64,000 bases of DNA from positions 344,969,804-345,033,803 of the forward strand of contig CAXIVR010000001.1 in NCBI GenBank assembly GCA_964035755.1, in the 5' to 3' direction. How positions within the stretch are numbered: position 1 is the stretch's first letter; every line of letters begins with the position of its first letter. Shown here in pieces: positions 44,970-55,845 of this stretch. The position numbers and the translations under genes were made by a program. The notes under the pieces are model-generated. The model did no database searches, was not told the origin of the DNA, and saw nothing but the letters and a program-made list of their open reading frames with translations. Source of the stretch: Teleogryllus oceanicus (lineage: Eukaryota; Arthropoda; Insecta; Orthoptera; Gryllidae).

Positions 44970-46332
44970 ATGGAAACGACACTTCATTCAAAACATAGGA
45001 AGAAAACTGGTAGAAGAAACAAAATACTCTACAAATACTACACAAAAGCCCATGTCGTTGCACCAGAAAGAGAAGCGATTGTCAAATACGGTGTTATATC
45101 CTACACTCTTAAGACACATCACTGGTGCAACAATTCTATACATAACAACTTCTTCGTGCAGCATTCCCTGAAATTACTCCGTACGGTGAAAGGAAGATTG
45201 AAGTTAGGATGTGCGCACACAGGTTTCGATGTTAAATTCTTCGATGTTGATCTAGGCTTCAAGCAACTGACCACCGGTGAACTGGACATTCTTACTGAAC
45301 CCGTGTACGTGGGGCTGACGCAGATGGACAACATGAGTATACTGTACCCACACGACAAGGACGACCTATGCTTCCTGGTAAAAACGCCGCGGCCCACGCA
45401 GCTCAGCCTGCTGCTGACGGTGTCGCCGAGCATCTGGCTGGCCACGGCCGCCTGCGTGCTGGGCGTCGTCGCCGCAGCGGGCCTTGGCTTCGGGGTGGGG
45501 TGGGCCGACGCTGCGTTCGCCGTGCTGGGCTGCCTCATCACCGGCGCCTCCCACGCGTCGCTGCACCGCCTCTGCCTCTGGGTCAGCCTGCTCAGCTTCT
45601 TCCTGTGGAACTTCATCGGTGGCTCTCTCACGGGCTCCATCGTGTTTCCGGAGCGAGTGAAAGGGTTCCGCACGCTGGAAGAGGTGGACGCGGCGTTTAA
45701 GCGCATTTACGCACCGCCGACCTTGGAACCACAATATTTAGAATGGCTGAAATCGCAAAGTAATATTTATGAATCGTTGATTTCAAATTTCAGATTAAAC
45801 TGCCAACGAACCGTTTAATACCAAGGAAGATATTATTCTGAGCTATGAATCACATATACCGGTGTATAGGGAATTTTCGGTAGAGTTACTGGGTGCGATC
45901 CAAAAGCCTGTGTGTCTTTTCTCTCCCTGTTATGTATCTTTTCCCGTACGGAAAAATTGGCCTCATGCAAGATCATTCGAGAAGTTAATTCAAAGATCAG
46001 TAGAAGTAGGTTTGTTAAAAATGTATAGAGAAAAAACTTGTGCACAGACGATGTTGGCCGGTGGCAGCAAATTAAGGTATTGTTCATCTGATAAAATAGA
46101 GACTTTAGATAATCTTCCAGAGTCCATGCCGCTAAACAGTTTTAAAGAGGCTTTCTTCATCTGGGGAATAGGGATTTCTCTAGCCCTGGCTTCTTTTTCA
46201 ATAGAAAACAGATCTCGGATTCTCTGCGGGATTTCACTCGTCATTACGGGTCTGTGTCGTGTTTTCTGGGCTTTCCATGTCTCAGTTGTGACTGCGGCAA
46301 GGAAGTTCAAGGTGCACTACCCTTCTAAATAA
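44970..46332 (+). pseudogene. divergent ionotropic receptor (IR)-like gene with one frameshift
   Basis: Intronless over its readable length. Segment 1 (44970-45818, 282 codons) holds part of the ligand-binding lobe (TGFDVKFFDVDLGFKQLTTG, then SILYPHDKDDLCFLVKTPRP). Helix M1 is about residues 143-173, a short pore segment about 178-195, and M3 about 201-226 (FFLWNFIGGSLTGSIVF). Segment 2 opens at about 45802 in the next frame (NEPFNTKEDIILSYESHIPV ...) and runs to 46332. It has the second lobe and the last helix (LNSFKEAFFIWGIGISLALA, near its residues 91-113), then an extra hydrophobic stretch. The join needs one base removed near 45795-45805. Order M1-pore-M3-S2-M4 is that of insect IRs, which are dendritic chemosensory channels. 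The iGluR binding-site Arg/Thr/Asp set is not evident, as in divergent IRs. The ATG at 44970 is only the first in frame. It is either a young pseudogene or a gene with a sequence error. Confidence 0.7.
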
Positions 46333-46366
46333 TACACATCCATATTTCCTTTCATTTCCTTTTGTG

Positions 46367-46370
<4 letters not shown>

Positions 46371-46424
<54 letters not shown>
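46371..46424. repeat. (TA)n microsatellite
   Basis: Pure AT alternation 40 bp after the receptor stop codon. Confidence 0.98.
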
Positions 46425-46428
<4 letters not shown>

Positions 46429-47700
46429 CATATATTTGATGTTAATAGTGACAAGGGCTTTGCGTGGAATATCAAACAGGTAAAATTCTGGTTTTGTATA
46501 CTTATCAACTTTTATATTCTGGACGTGTTGAATCAATATATTTTAGTATTTCTTTACAAATTGGAACATTGTGGCGTTTACGAAATACATTTGCTCTTGT
46601 TTAAAGATCCTTACAACAAATACAATTTCTTTAACTTTACAGGATTTGGCTGTATGCCCAATCATTTTAAAATCTGTAGGAATTCCCCTATAATACTTTT
46701 CTGCATTTTCTAAATCCGGGAACAATAGCTTCTAATCGTTGTGCCTACACCTCTTTATCTTTATTGAAGAGATTGCCGTTATTGTGTTTTAAAATACCAC
46801 TTCTATATTGTACATAGGTTTATTTTTGACATCCAAATATTTCTTCTTTTAGAGAAAATTTCAAACTTTGTCTGGTTTTGATTTTTTATCTAAACCTCAT
46901 AATATCAATGGTTATTATGATTAAAGAAAGGTCAAATTTCAAGAAATCAGAACAAACTGGGCTGACTGCCAGATTAGATTTTTTTGAAAGTCTAGTTATA
47001 AGTTAGGAATATCATTAACCTTCTAATGTACATTATATACGTTAATATAGCCTTCTCATTCTCTCTTCGATTTCGACTGTATGGTCTTAATGAACGATTC
47101 ATCCATGTCTTCGACATCCGTAACTTTATTACATCCCCTCTAAAACGGGGGTATTTTGTTGATGACGACAGTACCTGATGGTCTAGATGTTGTACACTTA
47201 ATCAATGAAGAAGTTACGCTGTCATATGAAAATAAAACTGTTATCAAATCAACGTGTCTCTGTTCCTGCCTCCGTTGGTGCTTCAATCTCCAATCCCTCT
47301 CCACCTTCATCTTCCCCTTCATCCTCACATTCACCCGCCCATCCATTTGCACCACAATCCGTATCTTCAACAGCTTTTGCGTCTCCACTTACGTCCAACT
47401 GCCACCTCCCCTGCCGTTATGCACAGAAGTCTTACCACTGCCGCCAGTTGTCACCAACAGTATTACTTCAAAATCGAAGAATTTTAAAAAATTGATAGGA
47501 TTTAATTGCAACATCAATATTTTCACAATACCATTACCCCGCTTTGCTACGTCAAACCCATGTCCCATGTGTGTGTTATTTTAAACAAGAAACCAAACTG
47601 CATAATTTAACAACCAGCCGTCCAGTAAATTACGCGTCATGCGCCTCACACAGAAATGTATATTATTTTTAGTCACACGTCGAGTCACAAGACTGGTATC
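46425..47700. other. Unassigned; pyrimidine-rich patch near 47.25-47.35 kb
   Basis: No recognised gene. Open frame 47156-47584 is Ser/Pro-rich over a CT-rich tract and shows no family. Confidence 0.4.
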
Positions 47701-47739
47701 AAACCATTCAAATCCAGTCTCATACTACGGTATTTCATA

Positions 47740-48340
47740 AATCTCCATCTTTACTCTATTTCCATTCCCATTCCCGCTTCCATCCCCACACCTATTTTCA
47801 TGAACATCCTCACCTTCAATCCCGCCCGATCCGCAGCTCCATCCTCGCCTCCAAGCCGACCACCAATCCCACCTCCTTCACTCCCCCTTCTCCCCCCGAC
47901 ACACGTGCCTTCAGTGCCACTTCCTTCACTCCTCTCCGATATTCTGCCCCCTCTCGCCACGCCTCCGCCTCTGCGATGCCGACGCCCCCCTCCCTGCCCC
48001 ACCCCACCCGCGCGCAGCGCCCTTCAACCAGGCGCCCTCCGCCGCAACCCTTCCGCCCACGAGCCGCTGGCTAGGTATGAGGTTGCTTTAATTTTCCGAA
48101 CGTTTCATCAAATTCGAAAGGCGAAGCCGACTTCAAAGCAAAGTAATTGAGCGTGGAGCCTGGAATCGGAAGGCGGGGAGGGGGAGCGGCCAACGATCCT
48201 CGCGGGAGCAGCAGGAGAGGAAGGATGCGTGGAGGGCGCTGGCAAGCGGCCGTGCGTGGCGGGCGGGCGGTGAGGCGCGGACCGCTTGTCGCCCGTCCGA
48301 CGCCCACTCCGCCGCCTCCACCGTCGTGGGGTCATATGGT
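47740..48340. other. pyrimidine-rich to GC-rich island
   Basis: CT-rich (CCATTCCCATTCCCGC style) from 47740, then CpG-dense GC-rich DNA from about 47940 to 48340. Overlapping low-complexity open frames on both strands are not called as genes. Confidence 0.55.
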
Positions 48341-48399
48341 GCCTGTCGCAATCGCTCGGCCCCTGCCTTGCTCGTGGATAAGTTTTCCGACAGCATTGT

Positions 48400-48541
48400 G
48401 TGTTTGTTTGTTTATTTGTTTGTTTATTTGTTTGTTTGTTTGTTTGTTTGTTTGTTTGTTTGTTTGTTTGTTTGTTTGTTTATTAATTAGTTTATTAATT
48501 TGTTTGTTTATTTGTTTATTTATTTATTTATTTATTTATTT
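48400..48541. repeat. (TTTG)n then (TTTA)n microsatellite
   Basis: TTTG units with occasional TTTA to about 48480, a short break, then TTTA units to 48541. Confidence 0.95.
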
Positions 48542-48639
48542 AATCTCTAAACTCCCGACTGGTCTCCTGACATGTGGTTATAAGTGCGTGAGTAAGTAAG
48601 ACACGTAAGTGCATGTCTGTAATTTACCAGTAGAGGAAG

Positions 48640-48900
48640 AGGAAGGGAAGATCGCGCGCGTTCCGTTTGATAGGGTACTGTCCCGGCTTTCGTCTGTTAT
48701 TTATCAGAAAAGTTGGAAAATTACGGAGCAGAGCAGGCAGTTATTAGAATTCTTCCAACATCGGCTGAATTCAACCTGTTTCTAGCTAGTTGGAAAATCC
48801 TGCCGTTATCGGGTCTGGAAACCTAGGATCTCCTAGTCGAAAGACTGCAGGGACTTCAGTCCCAGATGTCCTGTGTCACATCAACCGACTTAACATATCG
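48640..48900 (-). mobile_element. SINE family 1, copy e (partial, minus strand)
   Basis: Minus strand carries the body ACAGGTTGAATTCAGCCG and the head region with CTAGGAGATCCTAGGTTTCC as a diverged B-box area. Matching plus-strand landmarks are TTTGATAGGGTACTG and CTAGGATCTCCTAGTCGAAA. Confidence 0.5.
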
Positions 48901-48904
48901 ACTT

Positions 48905-49229
48905 AAACTCTTTAGAATGTTACTGTACCGATAGGTTTCCTCCATCTACAAAATACAATAGAAACACAGAAACGGAAGCAGATGTGATGAACAGAATGGG
49001 AGTAAATGAAATGCGATAAAAACAATCAGAGAAAAGAAAACATGCATATCCTGCCCACATTTAACAGCATCTATATTATCATTATCATTTTCGCCACTTA
49101 ATCAGACTTAGAGGACTACGTGCAGCTCCAAGAATCTTGATCCACTGAGATTTCTCTGGCCTTAAGTCTTCGATCGTTCTCTAGTCTGTGGTAATTCTAT
49201 CTAAATTCCTTTTCTCCAACTCGTCCATG
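48905..49229. other. Unassigned short stretch
   Basis: Nothing recognised. Confidence 0.4.
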
Positions 49230-49900
49230 ATTATTTGACTGAATATCACCCTCTTCCTTCGTCGGTTTTTTTTCTGCCTGCTCCTTCAAAGCGTCCTGCT
49301 CTCGGCATGATCTTTGTCTTTCCTTCCATTCGCTTCCTCGTCATCTGCGTCTTTTGTCTCTTCCTCTGCTTCCTTCTTCTCTTACACCTACTGCTCCTTT
49401 TCTTGGCCTATTTATTCTCCTATCGGCCTCTTCCATCTCTGCTTCATCTAACATTTCTTATTCATCCATTTGTCCCGCGCCTCCTCTTCCTGAACCAAAC
49501 CTTTTTTTCTACCTACTGTATCAATTCTCTACTTTTTTGTCCTAGCCAGCTCCTCCGTCTTTTTTGTTTGCTTTCATCATCTTCGCAGCTCGTCTTTCCT
49601 CCTTTTTTTCTCCTGGTGTCCATCTATTCGCACGCTTTCTCCCGTCTCCCCGTATTTCGCCTACACTGACTCCTCCTCCGCCTCCTTCGCTTCCTCCTCC
49701 CCGTTCGCCGTCGCCGTCGCCGTTTCCGCGAGGTCTTGGCCTTGCACTTAGACGCGGCGCTGCACTTAAGGCGCCGCCGCCGCCCGCGCGAGGGAAGACG
49801 CGCCGCCCTGCACCGATGCTAAGTGCCCCGCCCCCGCCACGCCCCCGCCACGCCCCCCGCCCCCGGGGAATCCGCCCCCTCGCCCCTCGCTCGAGGCTAA
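49230..49900. other. polypyrimidine tract grading into GC-rich island
   Basis: Plus strand is CT-rich from 49230 to about 49690, then CpG-dense with CGCCGCCG and CCACGCCCCC type motifs to 49900. Low-complexity open frames on both strands are not called. Confidence 0.55.
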
Positions 49901-49904
49901 CTGC

Positions 49905-51450
49905 GTTATGCCAACGAAAACATTTAATAATGCACACCGTGTTTTTCGTAATACATTAGCGGGAATTGGAACAACTCGCTTAGCGGAACGGGAAACCAAA
50001 CGCCGGGACGGGGAAGGCGTGGAGCGAAAAAGTGAGGGAGGGGCTTCTTTAAATTTGAAATATTGCATTTCTATGACTAAGTATGCTGAAGAAATTCCAT
50101 AAAAATGTTGGAAATTGAAGAAATACAATTTTCATTGTGCTTTGGTGCACAGAAGTTGACAGTAGATAGTGAGGAACATGTGCACTGTGCGTCAGGTGTT
50201 GAAATTTTTACGAAGGGATAGAAGAGAGGATCTTGAGAAAGAATTGTTGTTGCTCTACTATCGTACTATATTTCTCTTCACAAGTACAACACAAATACAA
50301 CTGAACAAATTGTTCATTGATTATTTTCCATATTAAATTCATTGTATTCGTAGAACCTACTTTATAGCTCTCCAAACAGTTACAGATCAGCTTAGTGACA
50401 GTTTCCTTAGTGACCCATTGGAATCTATTCTCCATCATAAGAATAAATACGAACGTATATCTTCAATCATTCTAACATATTTCCCCTGTCGTGCAATGAA
50501 TTTGAAATTTAACGAGTAAAATAAATTGAAATTTATAACATGTTTAGTTGTAAAAATGTATTTCATGTGTATCCCTTATACCATGTGTATTCAATATATT
50601 AGAACTCACATTGGTAATCAAAATATGCCTCTTGTTCTGCTGATTTCACATGACATGACATGATATCATTAGCTTCTTATTAAATTCATGTCAAATTTCA
50701 ATAAAATTTGATAATATTTACGGTGTGTACACTTTGAAAACTTTTATCTCAAACTAGTTAAATTTCTAGTATTGAAGTTCTTTGTACTAATGGGCTTCTT
50801 AAGCAGTTCTTTCACATTTGCACGTAATTGAACTACAAATGGGAACCGACAGAGGTATTTGGCTTCTAGAGTGTTCCGAGAGGCATCCGAGTGTTTTGTT
50901 TTGTAGGAGGTCGGCTCCCTTCAGAGGAATAAGGACTCTTAGTTTTTATTTACCGTCATAAATAAATGAAAGAAAACCTTTCAAATATTTGCAAAACCAC
51001 CAGTTTACTGACGTATCACACGAAGATGACGAATGTCTAAGCTCACAAAGAGAAGAGAATGTGTGGAGTACGCTAAGTTCTCGCTTAGAAGTTAAGAACT
51101 AAGTGTACAAAAGAAAAAAAAATATCATAAAAGAATAAACATTACAAATCTATCATGAAAATCAATAATTGTGGAAATAAATTCCCGTTGTACTGGAATA
51201 TTTATCTCCATCATCCTCAGCACGTAGTAATGAAGAGTATGAGTTTTCCCTTTCAGCAACGAAACAAATTTTCACGTCCTAGTCCTTGATTAAAACCTCT
51301 TGATCAGACATTAACATCTACTTGGAATGGAGAACTGATCTCTATTCCACAAGCAAGTACTTCATTTATAGCAACTGCAAGGAGCCATGGCCTCGTTTCA
51401 AATGGTTTCTTATCCTCATCTACCGTTTCCTGAGATCGGTGGATTAATAG
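49905..51450. other. Unassigned AT-rich stretch
   Basis: No motif-bearing frame. A minus-strand frame at 51304-51534 runs into the foldback arm (SQETVDEDKKPFETRPWLLA then VAINEVLACGIE), compositionally protein-like but unrecognised. Confidence 0.4.
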
Positions 51451-51705
51451 AATTGAAATGATTGAAGGCGTTGTCATTGTCAACAATAGTTTTATTTCAC
51501 AAATAGCAGCTTTCGATGGCTTAGTCATCATCATCAGTTTTCTGCTGTCTGGGAGTCACAAAAACGACTACCTGTAGTCGTTTGTAGTCGTTTTTGTGCC
51601 TCCCAGACAGCAGAAAACTGATGATGATGGCTAAGCCATCGAAAACTGCTATTATTGAAATAAATACTATTTTTGACAATGACAACGCCTTCAATCATTT
51701 CAATT
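51451..51705. mobile_element. foldback element, about 120-bp inverted arms
   Basis: The left arm 51451-51570 and right arm 51585-51705 are inverted copies with roughly ten differences, separated by 14 bases. Each arm carries CTGATGATGATG.CTAAGCCA TC followed by GAAA, and GACAATGACAACGCCTTCAA. A single-arm relative is at 31825-31925, so this is a dispersed family. Confidence 0.85.
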
Positions 51706-51757
51706 ATGTAAATGTCAACTACAACTCACCAATGAATCAAAGATTAATAGAAGTAAA

Positions 51758-51997
51758 ATGGCGAAGAAAATTGCAGAGTCATTCTTTGAAAATCCTCATT
51801 TAGTATTAAAGGTAATTGACAATGAACTGTTACCCCCAGATGCCCATGGGCGATTCAAAACTTTGGAAGATAGAGTTGCAGTTCTAGTGACTGTCAAAGA
51901 TTTTACAGATTTGCTTGGCGTACCTGTTGCCCTGAAAGGCATTGGCGGGCTGAAGCATATATTCGGGAAGTGGACAGATTTGAGCTACGTTCAGTAA
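51758..51997 (+). CDS. unrecognised 79-residue open frame
   Basis: Starts AAAATGGCG (A at -3, G at +4, a favourable context) and encodes MAKKIAESFFENPHLVLKVI then DNELLPPDAHGRFKTLEDRV and AVLVTVKDFTDLLGVPVALK, ending near DLSYVQ. The composition (alternating hydrophobic and charged residues, varied amino acids) is protein-like, unlike the low-complexity frames elsewhere. I do not recognise a family. It could be an exon, a processed fragment, or part of the element whose foldback arms end 52 bases upstream. There is no clear splice site or polyA signal. Confidence 0.3.
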   Translation: MAKKIAESFFENPHLVLKVIDNELLPPDAHGRFKTLEDRVAVLVTVKDFTDLLGVPVALKGIGGLKHIFGKWTDLSYVQ

Positions 51998-52190
51998 TAA
52001 AATACATGTTTTGCCTGTCATACTACTGCGTCATACTACTTACATACTTCTATTAATCTTAGTGCATACATTTATTTCAAGTTTGCGATTTTTAGTTTTC
52101 ACAACAAAAGTAATTTGACGTTGAAAAATCGTATTTTACAAAACTGATCAAAGAGTGCAACCTCCAATCATTATGCAATCTTCCTGAAAT

Positions 52191-52194
<4 letters not shown>

Positions 52195-52262
<68 letters not shown>
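52195..52262. repeat. (TA)n microsatellite, 68 bp
   Basis: Pure AT alternation followed by a short (AC)n. Confidence 0.98.
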
Positions 52263-52272
<10 letters not shown>

Positions 52273-52620
52273 GGGTGAGTCACGTAACTTTAGCACCTCC
52301 TATAACTTTTGAACGGTTGAAGATATTGAAATGCAGTTTTCAGGGAAGCGCATGAGAAAATAGGGCTAACTGATACGTGTATTTATTTCTATTTTATCAC
52401 TTGTATTTTACGAGATATTTGAGGTAACTTTGTTTTTTTTAATGGAACTATACATATTTTTTCAGTCTAGCATAAAGAGAGTAAAAAGACGAATCCAATG
52501 TTATACCTAATGTCATATGTTAAATAAGGATTTTTTTGAGAAATTTTGATTCTTTTGCGACCAGTTCTTAATGGATATTTTGAATATAACCGAACCTAAT
52601 AGAAAGACCTTCATTACATG
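52263..52620. other. possible transposon end after (TA)n(CA)n
   Basis: The sequence CAGGGTGAGTCACGTAACTT then TAGCACCTCCTATAACTTTT resembles ends of dispersed insect elements, but I see no partner end or second copy in the window. The rest is AT-rich. Confidence 0.25.
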
Positions 52621-52623
52621 ATC

Positions 52624-52624
<1 letters not shown>

Positions 52625-52658
<34 letters not shown>
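52625..52658. repeat. (AAT)n microsatellite
   Basis: About 11 AAT units. Confidence 0.95.
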
Positions 52659-52659
52659 T

Positions 52660-53517
52660 AACTAACATTACTATTGATTAATGCTACTTGGAATATACAC
52701 ATCGTTATTCGGGAGCTCCCATGTTCTTATACATTAATAATACATCAGTATCTCTTCTGTTTTATTCTCAGTAATACGTTTGCCCTACACTAAGCAATGA
52801 CAATACACTCGCCTCTCATTGAACCTCTATAATCAGTTATCATTACCCCCTCTTCCTATTACACGCAAGTTAACGCGTGTATGGCTCCAATAGTTCAGTT
52901 CCTCTCACATGTATTACGAACTTCGTTACTTACCTGTTATTCTTTCACTCCCGCCGTGGGAACAGCGCCGTGACTGCAAATGTCCTTGAAGCCACCGGTC
53001 CGGGGTGGTCGCTCGTCGCCGTCGTGGCCGCCTTTTCCCCCTCGCTGCCGCCCTGCTTTATCCAGTGTCCTGCTCCTTGATCATTCACTTACGTAATATG
53101 GACACGAATTCTCTCTTCTCATGGCGATGCACTCGTTCGGGATCGTTATTTTATCCACACGGTACTACTTATGGTCCGCATGCATCACCACACCACGTGC
53201 TTTCCCTTTACCTTACAATTTCCGTCCATTGGCGTTCTGAACACAATAACGTCCAATCTTGTATTATTGTCCGATATTCCGGGCGTTCGTCTATGCATGT
53301 AATAGTATATCCACACCCCTCTAATCATTGATGCTACTCGATTTCACTATCTCACTTTACCAGCGTTACACAGCACGTCCACATCACCCGCCATCATTCC
53401 CTCATCTCTTCTGACTGACTGCCACCGGCCGTGACTCGTTCTTGGCCTTTGCCGGAATCGTTCCTCACGTAGACCGATTTGCGGCCTCTTCCACGCGCCT
53501 CATTCGAATTGGCGAAC
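52660..53517. other. Unassigned sequence
   Basis: Normal complexity, no recognised gene. Short frames at 52877-53331 have no family. Confidence 0.4.
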
Positions 53518-54219
53518 TCTCTTTCTCTTCTCTTTCTCTTTCTCTTTCTCTTTCTCTTTCTCTTTCTCTTTCTCTTTCTCTTTCTCTTTCTCTTCCTTTC
53601 TCTTTCTCTTTCTCTTCTCTTTCTCTTTCTCTTTCTCTTTCTCTTTCTCTTTCTCTTTCTCTTTCTCTTTCTCTTTCTCTTTCTCTTTCTCTTTCTCTTT
53701 CTCTTTCTCTTTCTCTTTCTCTTTCTCTTTCTCTTTCTCTTTCTCTTTCTCTTACTCTTTCTCTTTCTCTTTCTCTTTCTCTTTCTCTTTCTCTTTCTCT
53801 TTCTCTTTCTCTTTCTCTTTCTCTTTCTCTTTCTCTTTCTCTTTCTCTTTCTCTTTCTCTTTCTCTTTCTCTTTCTCTTTCTCTTTCTCTTTCTCTTTCT
53901 CTTTCTCTTTCTCTTTCTCTTTCTCTTTCTCTTTCTCTTTCTCTTTCTCTTTCTCTTTCTCTTTCTCTTTCTCTTTCTCTTTCTCTTTCTCTTTCTCTTT
54001 CTCTTTCTCTTTCTCTTTCTCTTTCTCTTTCTCTTTCTCTTTCTCTTTCTCTTTCTCTTTCTCTTTCTCTTTCTCTTTCTCTTTCTCTTTCTCTTTCTCT
54101 TTCTCTTTCTCTTTCTCTTTCTCTTTCTCTTTCTCTTTCTCTTTCTCTTTCTCTTTCTCTTTCTCTTTCTCTTTCTCTTTCTCTTTCTCTTTCTCTCTTC
54201 TTTCTCTCTTCTTTCTTTT
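53518..54219. repeat. (TTTCTC)n hexanucleotide array, about 700 bp
   Basis: Nearly pure CTCTTT units with single-base slips near 53527, 53595-53613 and a T-to-A change near 53753. The two long open frames across it (Ser/Leu or Leu/Phe dipeptides) are artefacts of the six-base period. It is a long homopurine-homopyrimidine mirror-type tract. Confidence 0.98.
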
Positions 54220-55315
54220 AGTACGAATCCATTCTCATACTTTCTTTTCTTTAATTCCGAGATAAATAATTTTCCTATTGAACTCTTATATTTATTTATT
54301 TCATTCTTTTTTTAAAATGTATTAACTCGAATGTAAACCGAGCCTACTAGTCAATATTTTTTCTTCTCCTTCTTTATCTCCTTTTTCTCCTTCTTCCTTC
54401 ACCACTTAGTTTACTGCCTGTTCTGTCCTCACAGTTTCTCTCTATTTTCCTTGGTGTTCCTACATCCCCTCTTCCTCTTGGGACGTAATGCCAATCTCTC
54501 AACGGACAGGCGGGAGGATTCCGATATTTCGCCTGCATCTCACTGCGAATCGATGCGCGAGACCCGAGCTGCTTCGTAAAGTCCACGTTGGACGCTCGTG
54601 TATGTGTCCAAACCCCGGCATGAAGAAGCGCGTTGCAATTTTTTGCTCTCCGCACCGCAGGAACTCACCCATGTTCCATTCGCTGTACAACTTAGACACC
54701 TACTGGAATACCAGGAAGGTAAAAACAGCAAAATGTGCTGTAGAGTAACATTTGAAGGAACGCACATGTCGGTTTTGCGAACTAGAACAAATCTTTAAGC
54801 TCCTGCAGAACTAATTCGCTCTTAGATGAAATAGCACCGAGATGAAACAAGTTTTGTGCCCTGTATCAAGCTGATGAATTTCGTATACACAGATTTGACA
54901 CTATTCCCTTTTGTTTCAGTATTTAAAAAAATGTGTTTTTCACGTCCCACGAATCTAATAAAAAAGATCACTAAACCTCTTTTCTGATACTCGTCAAATT
55001 AATTAATTACGATAACATTTACGCAAAGCGTATTCTCAATAAACAATTCAGCTCAAATACAACGCAACGAGACAAGTAATAAAAAAACCATGTCTAATGT
55101 ATTGTCTTTTATTAACACTGTTCTAGTCACAAGAAAACAATAAACGCATCCATTCAATATGGAAATTGTATCGTTTATTAATATTGTTAGGATTAATTGA
55201 TATATATTATTACGCATGTTCCGATATCAGAGAGGCCTATATAGAAGGCCTTTGGCGGAACATCATATGTAAATTTTATTGGAGTGTATCCTGTTATTGA
55301 AAAACGTTTATCATC
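54220..55315. other. Unassigned sequence
   Basis: Overlapping short frames on both strands at 54374-54798 show no recognisable family. AT-rich afterwards. Confidence 0.4.
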
Positions 55316-55610
55316 GTGTGCGTGGCGGAGGCGTCCAGTTATTTTTTAGTCCATTCCGCCGGCGGCGGGGGCGGCGGCAGCTGCGACGCGCTGCGTTATG
55401 TATCCGCTACTTGGCCGTCCCAATATTTCCATTATTGGTTATCTGATTCCCTGCCCTTGCCACCGCGGTGCACGCCGAGGCGGAGGCGGCGCCGTCTGCC
55501 TCATTGGAAATTGATTCCCCCGCCCCCGCCCCCGCCCCGCGGCGCCACCATGTGCTCTCGTCCAGGGCTTATGGCAGTGGAGCAGAGGAGCCTTCCGTGA
55601 GGCCGCGGGG
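55316..55610. other. small GC-rich island
   Basis: Contains GGCGGCGGGGGCGGCGGC and CCGCCCCCGCCCCCGCCC blocks, partly inverted with respect to each other, inside AT-rich flanks. Confidence 0.55.
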
Positions 55611-55614
55611 AGAG

Positions 55615-55845
55615 TCTTTAGGCCGAAAACCTATTAGGCCATTTCACTGTTTGACCGTTGGACCATTAGGCCTTGACACCGTTAGGCTCTGGCGCCATTA
55701 GGACCTGGACAGGTAAGGGCCTCTTGTTAAACCGACAGATTGTTAGGCCTTGGAATTTTTGTACCAGGGAATTAATACATCGTGGGATTCTTAAGCCTTG
55801 GGGTTGTTAGATCATTGGGGTTCTGAGGTCGTGAAGTCGCTGAAA
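55615..55845. repeat. degenerate short-period repeat around GTTAGGCCTTGG
   Basis: CTATTAGGCC, CATTAGGCCTTG, CGTTAGGCTCTGG, CATTAGGACCTGG, TGTTAGGCCTTGG, CTTAAGCCTTGGGG and TGTTAGATCATTGGGG recur at irregular spacing of roughly 17-30 bases. Confidence 0.65.

Noticed and set aside
49542..49959. Paired 131-codon open frames on opposite strands
   Set aside because: Same GC-rich, stop-poor composition effect; no recognised domain.
53442..54315. Two overlapping open frames of 259 and 278 codons (Ser/Leu and Leu/Phe repeats)
   Set aside because: They are produced by the six-base period of the (TTTCTC)n array, which leaves frames open; no unique domain exists.
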